Shown here: piece after piece, positions 43,280 to 50,700 of the stretch
Layout of the letters: every line of letters begins with the position of its first letter
Numbering within the stretch: the first letter of the stretch is position 1
Origin: an uncultured Oscillospiraceae bacterium
GTDB taxonomy: Bacteria > Bacillota > Clostridia > Oscillospirales > Oscillospiraceae
Reading direction: 5' to 3'
DNA length: 60,600 nt
Assembly (NCBI GenBank): GCA_900768135.1
Contig: CAAGBT010000057.1
Location: 1 to 60,600 of the forward strand
Made by a program: the position numbers and the translations under genes
Notes under the pieces: model-generated
Databases searched by the model: none
Seen by the model: the letters and a program-made list of their open reading frames with translations, nothing else
What the model was told of the DNA's origin: nothing

Positions 43280-44290
43280 TTATTCCTTGTCCTTTTCCAT
43301 TTTAACGTGCGAAAGGGGGTTCGCCTTGGCGGCCACGCGCAGTGCTTCATTGTCGATGTGGGTGTAGATCTCGGTTGTGTTGAGGTGTTCGTGGCCAAGC
43401 ACCTCCTGCACGGCTTTTACATCCACGCCGTTTTGCAGCATCAGCGTTGCCGCCGTGTGCCGCAATTTGTGAGACGAGTATGCGGATGTGTCCAGCCCCG
43501 CCTCGCCAAGATGCTTTTTAACAAGTGCATGGACGCTCGAGCGGCTGATGCGCTCGTTGCGCGAAGAAAGGAAAAGGGCGCTGCGGTCGCGCCCGGCAAC
43601 AGGGCGGCGCACGGCGAGATAAGCGTTCAGCGCATCCTTACACGCATCATTTAAGTAGACGATGCGCACCTTGTCGCCTTTGCCAAGCACGCGCAGCGCA
43701 TCGTCCTGAATGTCCTGCAGGTCGAGGCCTCGCAGCTCGGAGATCCGCAGTCCGCAGTTGAGAAAAAGGGTCAAAATGCAGTAGTCGCGCTCCCGGTTCT
43801 GCCCGCTCACCGACTGCAGAAGCTGTATGCTCTCATCGAGCGTCAGGTATTTTGGCAGCGTCTTTTTGATCTTCGGGGAGTCGAGGTCTTTGCATGGGTT
43901 TACATCCAAAAGATGCGTTTTATTGGTCAAATAGTTGTAAAAAGATCGAATTGTTGCAATTTTTCTCGCTCTGGATGCCGCATTCAGGCCATATCCGGAC
44001 GCATCGCTGTTCTGGTGCTGCACACGATCGCGGCTCAGATAGGTCATGTAGGCGTAAATGTCCGTTAACGTTACTTTCTTAACGAACTCAAGATCCACGT
44101 CCATGATTGATATCTCACTCAGTGGCAGTTCCCGCAGGGAAGGGTCTCGCAGCTGCTTGAGATAACGGAAAAAATTGCGCAGATCCAGAAAGTATTCATC
44201 AACCGTTTTCCGGGAATGCGCCTTGATAGTCTCGTGATAGGATAAAAAATCACGGAGGATCGGCGGCGCTTCAAGAGAATAATCGTTCAT
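43280..44290 (-). CDS. Tyrosine recombinase, XerC/XerD-like
   Basis: 336-aa tyrosine recombinase with core-binding domain (about 1-135) and catalytic domain: Arg in LNCGLRISELRGLDL, Lys in GKGDKVRIVYL, HKLRHTAATLMLQNG, LGHEHLNTTEIYTHI with the Tyr nucleophile. Longer than XerD at 18.4-19.3 kb owing to an insertion around residues 70-100. It may be the XerC partner in dimer resolution or a housekeeping recombinase of another site; the genomic context (between transketolase and radA) does not show a mobile element. Confidence 0.88.
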   Translation of the reverse strand: MNDYSLEAPPILRDFLSYHETIKAHSRKTVDEYFLDLRNFFRYLKQLRDPSLRELPLSEISIMDVDLEFVKKVTLTDIYAYMTYLSRDRVQHQNSDASGYGLNAASRARKIATIRSFYNYLTNKTHLLDVNPCKDLDSPKIKKTLPKYLTLDESIQLLQSVSGQNRERDYCILTLFLNCGLRISELRGLDLQDIQDDALRVLGKGDKVRIVYLNDACKDALNAYLAVRRPVAGRDRSALFLSSRNERISRSSVHALVKKHLGEAGLDTSAYSSHKLRHTAATLMLQNGVDVKAVQEVLGHEHLNTTEIYTHIDNEALRVAAKANPLSHVKMEKDKE

Positions 44291-44427
44291 AGGACTGACT
44301 AAGTAATCGATGCGTCAACCGGCACAGTTCGCTGCAGCGCCGTTTCGCGGGTCGTTTGCATTCTGTGCAGAACGAGGGCAATCGGGCGAGGGTGGGAAGC
44401 GGGAGCTTCCTAATTATTTTGGATATG

Positions 44428-44459
44428 GAATTGAACAAAATAAAAATTTTGTTCAATTC
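44428..44459. repeat. 14-bp perfect AT-rich palindrome
   Basis: GAATTGAACAAAAT, 4-nt AAAA spacer, then its exact complement. It lies in the 285-base gap between the radA stop and the Xer-like gene's start. Possible roles are an operator, a bidirectional terminator for radA, or a recombinase site. The rest of this gap shows no credible gene. Confidence 0.5.
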
Positions 44460-44575
44460 AGGGGAGGTTATTTTCAATTCACCCGTGCTACAGCTGTTTT
44501 TTGCGCCTGTTTGCAGCGACTAAGCTCCTTTCGCTGGTTTTTCTGGGCGTTGCAGCCTTTTCAAATAATTAGTAA

Positions 44576-45946
44576 TTAAGCCCGCATGATCGCTCGCAGC
44601 GCTTCGGCAATATTGCGTGCTTCGATCAGCGCAAGACCACTCGGCGCACGGAAACCATCCTTATGATGCTGTTTCGGTATTATGCAGGTCTCAAATCCGA
44701 GGCGCTGTACTTCGCTCAGCCGTTCTGCCAGATGGTTTACGCTGCGCAGCTCTCCTGTCAGGCCGACCTCGCCGACGGCTGCAACATGATTGCCAATGGG
44801 CTTGTCCAGGTAGCTTGATGCGAGCGCCAGCACGGCGGCAAGGTCTGCGGCAGGCTCATCCACGCTCAGCCCCCCGATCACATTCAGAAAAGCATCACAC
44901 CCGGACACCTTGAGTGCGCCGCGTTTTTCCAGCACCGCCATCAGCATGGCGGCGCGGTTGTAATCAAATCCATTGCTGGTTCGCCGTGCAACCGACTGCG
45001 CTGCCGGCGCCAGCAGCGCCTGGATCTCGGCCAGCACCGGACGCTGCCCTTCCATTACGCAGGTCACGCAGGTTCCGGGTGCATCTGCGGGCCGCCCGGA
45101 AAGCAGCATCTCCGAAGGATTCGGGACCTCGGCCAGTCCTTCGCTCCGCATCTCAAACACGCCGATCTCGTTCGTTGCGCCAAAGCGGTTTTTTGCCGCG
45201 CGCAGGATGCGGTAGCTCATATGCGCTTCGCCTTCAAAATACAGCACGCAATCGACCATATGCTCCAGAACCTTTGGCCCGGCGATAGAACCCTCTTTAT
45301 TCACGTGTCCGATCACAAAAACAGTGATCCCTTCCCCTTTGGCCAGCTGCATCAGCTCCAGTGTACAGGCTCGAACCTGCGCCACGCTGCCTGCGGGCGA
45401 TTCCAGAGACTCCTGATACAGCGTCTGGATCGAGTCGATGATCAAGATCCCCGGTTTTTCGTCCCGTACCGATTGCAGCACATCGCCAAGGCAGGTCTCC
45501 GAAAGGACATAAAGGCCGCCTGATGCAACGCCGAGCCGATCTGCCCGCAGCTTGAGCTGACGTGGTGATTCTTCGCCGGAAACATATAGAACCTTTTCAT
45601 GCTCACTTAGCTTTCCGCAAATCTGCAGCATCAGCGTTGATTTTCCGATGCCGGGCGCGCCGCCGACAAGCACAAGAGAACCCTGGACTGCTCCGCCGCC
45701 AAGCACGCGATCCAGTTCCCCCATTCCCGTTGGAAACCGCAGCTCCTGCGAGGCGTCCAGTTCCCCGATGGGGTGCGCCCTGCTTTGCGGCATACGGCCG
45801 CGGCCGCCCGCTTTCCCCTTTGACGTATCGCTCACAGTCTGTTCCGTCAACGTATTCCACGCGCCGCAGCTCGGACAGCGGCCGGACCATTTTGGCGTTT
45901 CGTTTCCGCATTCAGTGCAGAAAAAAATACTCTTTGCCTTTGCCAT
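44576..45946 (-). CDS. radA: DNA repair protein RadA
   Basis: 456-aa RadA/Sms helicase of recombination. The N-terminal C4 zinc finger is CTECGNETPKWSGRCPSCG, Walker A is GGAPGIGKSTLMLQI, the RadA-specific KNRFG motif is present (AAKNRFGATNE), and the C-terminal domain is Lon-protease-like (VNVIGG/ALASSYLDKPIGN region). It precedes no gene within 280 bases on its strand and follows cwlD by 19 bases, so cwlD and radA may be co-transcribed. Confidence 0.96.
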   Translation of the reverse strand: MAKAKSIFFCTECGNETPKWSGRCPSCGAWNTLTEQTVSDTSKGKAGGRGRMPQSRAHPIGELDASQELRFPTGMGELDRVLGGGAVQGSLVLVGGAPGIGKSTLMLQICGKLSEHEKVLYVSGEESPRQLKLRADRLGVASGGLYVLSETCLGDVLQSVRDEKPGILIIDSIQTLYQESLESPAGSVAQVRACTLELMQLAKGEGITVFVIGHVNKEGSIAGPKVLEHMVDCVLYFEGEAHMSYRILRAAKNRFGATNEIGVFEMRSEGLAEVPNPSEMLLSGRPADAPGTCVTCVMEGQRPVLAEIQALLAPAAQSVARRTSNGFDYNRAAMLMAVLEKRGALKVSGCDAFLNVIGGLSVDEPAADLAAVLALASSYLDKPIGNHVAAVGEVGLTGELRSVNHLAERLSEVQRLGFETCIIPKQHHKDGFRAPSGLALIEARNIAEALRAIMRA

Positions 45947-45965
45947 ACTGTAAACCTCTTTTGCT

Positions 45966-46682
45966 TTATCGGTCAGTGTTCATAAGCCCTGCGGCAATCG
46001 TTACTGCAAGCTTTTGCTGGTATGCCTCCGTTTTGAGCAGCTGTGTCTCTTCTGCATTGGAAAGAAAGCCGCATTCAATCAAAATCGCCGGCGCTGTAAC
46101 GTTTTTCAGCAGGAAAATCGAAGCGTCGATCATCTTTTTGCTCTTTTCATTGCCTGCATTGCAGCTGATATTGAGCGCTTTCTGTATCGATTCTGCAAGA
46201 AGCTCCCCCGGCTCCGCCCTGCCGAAAAATACTTGCGCGCCGTGCGTCTGCCTTGAGGACGGTAAACTGTTCTGATGGATGCTGACCAGCACCGCATTCT
46301 GCGTTTCATTCACGATCGCCACACGATTTTCAAGATCTGAGCGCTTTTTCTGCCGCAGCGATGACGCTTCAGGCGAGTGGATGGAAGCATCCGTTGTCCG
46401 CGTCATGCGCGTCCGTTCTCCAAGAAATCGCAGCAGCGCTTCCACCCTTCTTGCAACAGCAAGATTGATCTCACTCTCTTTGGTCCCATCTGCGGCAACC
46501 GCTCCGCCGTCTTCGCCGCCGTGTCCCGCGTCAATGATCCATACGCAGGAAGACGACTGAACCGATGCGCTCGTCTGAATCGGCTCTGAGGCCTGGCAAA
46601 AATACATGGCAAGCAGCGCGCAAGCCAGAAGCGCCGCTCCCACCGCACAGCAAAGTTTTTTCCCCTCAAGTACGATAACCAT
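45966..46682 (-). CDS. cwlD: Germination-specific N-acetylmuramoyl-L-alanine amidase CwlD
   Basis: 238-aa Amidase_3 enzyme with an N-terminal signal or anchor helix (LCCAVGAALLACALLAMYF). Zinc ligands appear in VWIIDAGHGGEDGG (His), the INLAVARRVEALL Glu region, and SIHQNSLPS (His); the catalytic Glu is in PAILIECGFLSNAEE. CwlD removes the stem peptide to start muramic-delta-lactam formation in the spore cortex. Very typical of the CwlD family. Confidence 0.92.
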   Translation of the reverse strand: MVIVLEGKKLCCAVGAALLACALLAMYFCQASEPIQTSASVQSSSCVWIIDAGHGGEDGGAVAADGTKESEINLAVARRVEALLRFLGERTRMTRTTDASIHSPEASSLRQKKRSDLENRVAIVNETQNAVLVSIHQNSLPSSRQTHGAQVFFGRAEPGELLAESIQKALNISCNAGNEKSKKMIDASIFLLKNVTAPAILIECGFLSNAEETQLLKTEAYQQKLAVTIAAGLMNTDR

Positions 46683-46797
46683 AGCTCCTCACCCCGGAAC
46701 AGCGTATGCTCCGGCGCTGCGGCGTATGTTTTCCAAATGGTATTATACAGGAGATTCCGTCAAAAGGAAAGACCCGGTTCCCTTTTTTCGCTTGCAG

Positions 46798-46805
46798 CAT
46801 ACACT
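46798..46805 (+). promoter_or_regulatory. Candidate sporulation-sigma -10 element before cotJ
   Basis: CATACACT matches the -10 pattern of SigE-type promoters (CATACANT), 43 bases before the TTG start of cotJA-cotJB. No convincing matching -35 was found, so this is tentative. CotJ operons are SigE-controlled in Bacillus. Confidence 0.35.
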
Positions 46806-46848
46806 GTGGTGAGCATTTGCTCGATTCTCATGTTGAGGAGGAATCCCT

Positions 46849-47289
46849 TTGAATGAAAACAAAGCCGCACCCGGCGTCGGCACGCTGCCGAACGGCGGCT
46901 GCGCGCCTCTGGCTTTTCCTTATATCCCCGTTCAGAAAAACAATCCCGAACGCTACTCCCAGCAGGACGCACTGAACGCCGGTACGCTTTTCCCTGGATT
47001 GAACCTGCCATTCCACGCACAGATGAAGACGAAATTCCCTGCTGTCAATACAGCGCTTTCCGAACTGATGGCGCTGGACTTTGCTATTGACGAGCTTGGA
47101 CTCTATCTCACCACGCATCCGGAAGATACCGAGGTGCTGAATCTCTACTGGTCGTATATCAAGCTTGGTCAGGAAGGACGGGAAACGTATGAGAAGCAGT
47201 ACGGTCCCCTTTTGCAGACCGCCCTTACGCCCGGCAGCTTTAAATGGCTGAATGATCCGTGGCCCTGGGAATTGGAGGGAAATAAATAA
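46849..47289 (+). CDS. cotJAB: Fused spore coat proteins CotJA-CotJB
   Basis: 146-aa product joining two normally separate families. Residues about 1-63 match CotJA (APLAFPYIPVQKNN, then LNAGTLFPGLNLPF), residues about 66-146 match CotJB (LMALDFAIDELGLYLTTHPE, then KQYGPLL, ending FKWLNDPWPWE). CotJA, CotJB and CotJC form the cotJ operon, needed for coat assembly. The start is TTG with GAGGAGGAA upstream. The stop overlaps the cotJC start (TAATG). No internal stop or frameshift separates the parts, so this is a true fusion. Confidence 0.85.
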   Translation: MNENKAAPGVGTLPNGGCAPLAFPYIPVQKNNPERYSQQDALNAGTLFPGLNLPFHAQMKTKFPAVNTALSELMALDFAIDELGLYLTTHPEDTEVLNLYWSYIKLGQEGRETYEKQYGPLLQTALTPGSFKWLNDPWPWELEGNK

Positions 47290-47537
47290 TGTTTGTTTAT
47301 GAAAAGAAATTACAGTACCCGGTCAGGATCAAAAATCCAAACCCCAAGCTCGCCGCCGTGATCATAAGTCAATATGGAGGGCCGGATGGGGAATTGGGAG
47401 CTTCTCTGCGCTATCTTAGTCAGCGCTACTCCATGCCCTATCCGGAACTGAAAGGGCTGCTGACAGATATCGGTACAGAGGAAGCGTCATGGCCCCCAAT
47501 TTTGGCGCGGTATTTTTCCAGTCCGTCCAGCACATAG
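47289..47537 (+). pseudogene. cotJC: cotJC, 5' fragment interrupted by mobile element
   Basis: Residues 1-65 match the N-terminus of CotJC, a manganese-catalase-like coat protein (MFVYEKKLQYPVRI; YGGPDGELGASLRYLSQRY; GLLTDIGTEE). After the Glu at codon 65 (47481-47483) homology stops: the family continues with (F/L)(A/G)HLE and the di-manganese site, but here the frame reads ASWPPILARYFSS and ends at 47537. Everything downstream belongs to an inserted element. The remaining two-thirds of the gene should lie at the right end of the element, outside the window; precise excision would restore the gene. Confidence 0.88.
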
Positions 47538-49075
47538 ACCCATTTGGCGGGAAGCAGATTGAGCGCCACCTCTACCCTGCCGTCCCGGTACACGATCATT
47601 TGCTGGAGGAGATGCCCGTAAAAGTCGTCGTCCGCCGTGCGCCCGCTGACGATTCCCGTGATGGCGGCGCGAATGTCCGGTTTTAGGGTCTGCGTGTCGG
47701 TGTTCAATGCCTGCCGCTGTTTGATAGCTGTGATTTTCTCCTGCACCCGGTTCATTTCACTTTCACAGCGGGCTTTGGCGCGCTGATAGTCAGCCTTGGT
47801 GATGCTCTCATCGAAAAAGCGGTCATGGATGGTGTCATTGCGGGCTTGCAGCTTTTCAAGCTCCAGCTCCAGCCGCCGCAGTTCCTGCTCGCCGCTGTCC
47901 TCACCGGACGCCAGAACGCTTTCCACAACGCGGGTGAGGCTCAATATGATCGCTTTCTTATCCAGCGTCACGGCGTTCACGGAACGCCGTAGAAGATCCA
48001 TGGCAATGTCGTCCCGGATCTGCCGTCCGACGCTGCATCCGATGACATTTCCCGCGCCGTCTGTGCGCCGCAGACCCTCGTTGGTGGCGGTGAAGCAGCA
48101 CCAGCGGTAATAGGAACTGCCGTCTTGCCGCTTTTTGGTGCGGTGGGAGAAGCTCTTGCCGCACTCACCGCAGCGAATTTTACCGGAGAGCGGATAGCGG
48201 TTGCCGTGTCCGCCGCAGCCTGTCGCACGGTTGCGGCGGGACAGCTCTCGCTGCACCGCCTGCCACGTTTCCCGGTCGATGATGGACTCGTGGTGATCTT
48301 TTAGTTCTACCAGCGGTTCCTTGCCGTGGTTGTACTTCTTTTCGTGCGTCAGATAGTCCGGCGTGTAGGTCTTTTTCTGGATCAGGTCACCGCAGTATTT
48401 TTCATTCTTTAGGATCTTAGTCACGGTGGCAGACGACCAAAGGCAGTTGCCCTTGCTGCTGAGAATACCGGCCTCCCGCAGCTCCCGCGCGATGGTGCTG
48501 CACCCTTTGCGCTCTTGCAGGTACTTATGGAAGATGAGCCGGACAACTTCCGCGCCCTCCGGGTTGACGGTCATTTTGCCGCCAATCACGTCGTAACCCA
48601 GCAGCGAGCCGCCAAAAACGACACCCTTCTCCATGCTGCGCATCTGTCCCCATTTGGAGCGTTCAGAGGTCCTTCGGCTTTCGTCCTGTGCGAAGGAACT
48701 CATGATCGTCAGCCGCAGCTCCCCATCGTTGGTGCGGGTATCCAGGCTGTCATTGAGAAACAGCACGCCGACGCCGCGCCGCCGCAGCTCGCGGGTGATT
48801 TGCAGCGCGTCTACTGTGTTGCGGGTGAAACGGCTGACCTCCTTGGTCACGATCAGGTCGATCTGTCCCAGCTCCGCCGCATGGAGCATTTTATTGAACT
48901 CCACGCGCTTGTTGGTCGATGTGCCGGAAAATCCTTCGTCAGCATAGATGCCTTGCAACTCCCAATCCGGCTGGCGCTGGATGTACTCGCGGAAATACCG
49001 CTGCTGCGCTTCAAAGGAATTTGCCTGGTCTTCCTTATCCGTGGATACGCGACAATACGCTGCTACTTGTAACAT
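47438..49075 (-). CDS. Large serine recombinase (integrase/excisionase)
   Basis: 545-aa large serine recombinase. The resolvase domain starts VAAYCRVSTDKEDQANSFEA with the nucleophile Ser11, followed by VTKEVSRFTRN and SFAQDESRRTSERSKWGQM; then the Recombinase domain, a zinc ribbon (IRCGECGKSFSHRTKKR, and a CC pair in YYRWCCF) and a C-terminal coiled coil (about 415-470). It is of the Tn4451/Tn5397 TndX-like type. ATG 49075 has AAAGGAGGAA upstream. The last roughly 14 residues (from about SSVPISVSSPFSSG) are antisense of host cotJC, because the gene's 3' end lies on the attachment site. Confidence 0.93.
   Translation of the reverse strand: MLQVAAYCRVSTDKEDQANSFEAQQRYFREYIQRQPDWELQGIYADEGFSGTSTNKRVEFNKMLHAAELGQIDLIVTKEVSRFTRNTVDALQITRELRRRGVGVLFLNDSLDTRTNDGELRLTIMSSFAQDESRRTSERSKWGQMRSMEKGVVFGGSLLGYDVIGGKMTVNPEGAEVVRLIFHKYLQERKGCSTIARELREAGILSSKGNCLWSSATVTKILKNEKYCGDLIQKKTYTPDYLTHEKKYNHGKEPLVELKDHHESIIDRETWQAVQRELSRRNRATGCGGHGNRYPLSGKIRCGECGKSFSHRTKKRQDGSSYYRWCCFTATNEGLRRTDGAGNVIGCSVGRQIRDDIAMDLLRRSVNAVTLDKKAIILSLTRVVESVLASGEDSGEQELRRLELELEKLQARNDTIHDRFFDESITKADYQRAKARCESEMNRVQEKITAIKQRQALNTDTQTLKPDIRAAITGIVSGRTADDDFYGHLLQQMIVYRDGRVEVALNLLPAKWVYVLDGLEKYRAKIGGHDASSVPISVSSPFSSG
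47476..47492. other. Left attachment site (attL) of the element
   Basis: The point where cotJC homology ends (just after GGTACAGAGGAA) coincides with the end of the region expected to encode the serine recombinase. The exact crossover dinucleotide cannot be fixed without the right junction or an uninterrupted relative. Confidence 0.7.
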
Positions 49076-49147
49076 AAAAATTCCTCCTTTTAGTCGTATC
49101 ATACGATACAGAATGTGCCTTTGCAATTGTGTGAATACTGAAAGGCA

Positions 49148-49345
49148 CTATTCCTTTACAGATTTTGATTTTCCTGTATTTCTTATCTGTTCTTCTAATT
49201 TTTGTACGCAGATCCTACACTGCATTTCGTTAAGGAAGCCTTGCCGCTGCAAGGCGAGCAGGACGGCTCGCTGGTACGCGAGAAAAAAGTCCTGCCCGAT
49301 CTCGTCTGCCGCCTGATTATGCAGCAACTCCGGTTTGCTTGCCAT
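49148..49345 (-). CDS. 65-aa small protein beside the recombinase
   Basis: Starts MASKPELLHNQAADEIGQDF, with AAAGGGGGGA upstream on the minus strand (ATG 49345; the frame's upstream extension lacks support). The second half, LALQRQGFLNEMQCRICVQK, resembles SHOCT-like short helical motifs. Small ORFs of this kind are often next to serine recombinases in clostridial elements. Being just upstream of, and co-directional with, the recombinase, it could be a recombination directionality factor; that is inference only. Confidence 0.6.
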   Translation of the reverse strand: MASKPELLHNQAADEIGQDFFLAYQRAVLLALQRQGFLNEMQCRICVQKLEEQIRNTGKSKSVKE

Positions 49346-49518
49346 CCTGCTCCCCCCTTTCCTTGAAACTATGCGGAGAGACCGGTGAACTTGTTGCCGT
49401 TTTCCCGGAAGCGGTTTCCTGCCTGACGGAAACTCGATTTCTGCTCCTTGGCACGCTTGCGTCATCAGACGGTCATGGCCTGCTTCCCCGAAAGAGAAAC
49501 GCTCCGGCGGTCATTCAA

Positions 49519-49561
49519 TTTTGTGGAAGATCGTTTGCGCTGAATTTCAACTTCCACAAAA
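49519..49561. repeat. Inverted repeat upstream of the cargo promoter
   Basis: TTTTGTGGAAG and CTTCCACAAAA (11 bp each) separated by 21 bases. The right arm ends 13 bases before the -35 box. Either an operator or a transcription terminator for both directions. Confidence 0.5.
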
Positions 49562-49574
49562 ATGATAGCAAGCG

Positions 49575-49603
49575 TTGACGGAGATTTCAATATGTGGTAA
49601 ACT
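49575..49603 (+). promoter_or_regulatory. Promoter of the DUF6076 gene
   Basis: TTGACG (49575-49580) and TAAACT (49598-49603) with 17-bp spacing. The TTG of the -35 box is the first in-frame start of the longest frame, which argues against using it as a start codon. Confidence 0.7.
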
Positions 49604-49667
49604 AATTGCGTTACAAATGATATACCACACGCATTGCACAGCTGTGTCCACGAATGGAGGAAAAGCC

Positions 49668-50621
49668 TTGAGAGCCTTGTATTGCTTGAGTTTTGGCCCC
49701 AAAAAGGAATATGTAGAAACGGATTTCAAGCCCGTGGAATATCGTCTCGGGACAACCCTTATTGCCTTTTTGTCCACAGATTTCGCTTCTTTACGGGCGA
49801 AATTACTGGTGCGAACAACGCCCATGATGGAAAATCAAGCCATTACCGAGATCAAAAATGCGCTGAGCGCGATCCACCCTTTCGGGGAACGCTTTGTGCA
49901 GTCCCTCTTTTTTGAAGAAAAGCTGGCAGACGTGCTTGATGAACGCATGGAAGGTTTTGAGAAACTGCAAAAGGAACTCTCCGCCTTTGCAGATGCCGTG
50001 CTCGTGCCGGACAGATCTAAGTTGAGCGCCAAGCAGCGTTTGGCGCTCTATATGAGCCGCGATTTTCAAGCTGCCACAGCGATCGCCGGTTTGGACCTGA
50101 AGATGCGCGCAGAACGAAAGCTGTATGTAGATGAGCAGAATTTTGATCCGGTGTTGGCGGCAGACCGCATTTCGACGCCACCAAAGTCCGTCCGGTTTGC
50201 CCGCATCGAGGGCTCGGACGATTTGGGCGCGACGCTGCTGACAGAACTGCTGGAGATGGTCGAGCAAGGAATTGAATTGAAAAAGTGTGAATATTGTCAT
50301 CGTTACTTTATCCCGTTCTCTTCCAAAGCTCTTTATTGTGATCGGTCAGTCGGTGATACCGGAAAAAGCTGCAAAGAACTCGCAGTCAAAGAGAAGCATG
50401 AAAAGAAAATCGCTGCCGATGATGGCTTAAAGCTCATCCGGCAGCGGATCAAAACCTATGATATGCGTGTTCGCCGTACTCCGGCTATTTACACAGATGC
50501 CGCATTTCAAATCTGGAAAGCACAAGCGGAGAATGCACGAAACCGCTACGTGAACGGCGAATTGACCTACGAGGAATTGGCCGCTCTCACACAGCTCCCT
50601 AAGAAGAAAGGCGAAAAATAG
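49668..50621 (+). CDS. DUF6076 domain protein with C-terminal zinc motif
   Basis: 317-aa protein. The N-terminal two-thirds are not recognised beyond DUF6076-like character; the C-terminal third carries ELKKCEYCHRYFIPFSSKA followed by YCDRSVGDTGKSC, a Cys-rich zinc-binding motif, and a basic helical tail. Such proteins are frequent in mobile elements of Clostridia and their function is unknown. TTG 49668 was chosen because GGAGG lies nine bases upstream and because the more upstream starts overlap the promoter. Confidence 0.6.
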   Translation: MRALYCLSFGPKKEYVETDFKPVEYRLGTTLIAFLSTDFASLRAKLLVRTTPMMENQAITEIKNALSAIHPFGERFVQSLFFEEKLADVLDERMEGFEKLQKELSAFADAVLVPDRSKLSAKQRLALYMSRDFQAATAIAGLDLKMRAERKLYVDEQNFDPVLAADRISTPPKSVRFARIEGSDDLGATLLTELLEMVEQGIELKKCEYCHRYFIPFSSKALYCDRSVGDTGKSCKELAVKEKHEKKIAADDGLKLIRQRIKTYDMRVRRTPAIYTDAAFQIWKAQAENARNRYVNGELTYEELAALTQLPKKKGEK

Positions 50622-50640
50622 ACGAAGAAAATGCGAAATA

Positions 50641-50682
50641 TTTGCGTATTTTTCTTGTCCTTTGCGTATACTGTGATATAAT
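50641..50682 (+). promoter_or_regulatory. Promoter with direct-repeat operator candidate
   Basis: TTGTCC (50655-50660) and TATAAT (50677-50682), 16 bp apart. TTTGCGTAT occurs at 50641-50649 and again at 50661-50669, exactly 20 bp (two helical turns) apart and flanking the -35 box; TTGCGTAT occurs a third time early in the gene (about 50716-50723). Likely target of the HTH domain encoded directly downstream. Confidence 0.6.
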
Positions 50683-50700
50683 AAAGGCGAGGTGATGAGC

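Larger units (their letters stand above)
49346..49667. other. 322-base divergent control region
   Basis: No gene is supported here. It contains an 11-bp inverted repeat TTTTGTGGAAG (49519-49529)/CTTCCACAAAA (49551-49561) immediately left of a strong plus-strand promoter, and a short GTTTCC...GGAAAC repeat near 49425. It lies between the minus-strand recombinase unit and the plus-strand cargo. Confidence 0.5.

Noticed and set aside
43280..44290. The second Xer-type gene as integrase of a genomic island
   Set aside because: Flanking genes are ordinary housekeeping genes and no att-like duplications or cargo genes surround it.
44310..44579. An 89-codon plus-strand frame between the Xer-like gene and radA
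   Set aside because: No ribosome-binding site, Phe/Gln/Arg-rich composition without a domain, and it spans the palindrome.
49575..49667. Upstream start (TTG 49575) for the DUF6076 gene
   Set aside because: That TTG is the -35 box of the promoter, so it would not be in the mRNA.
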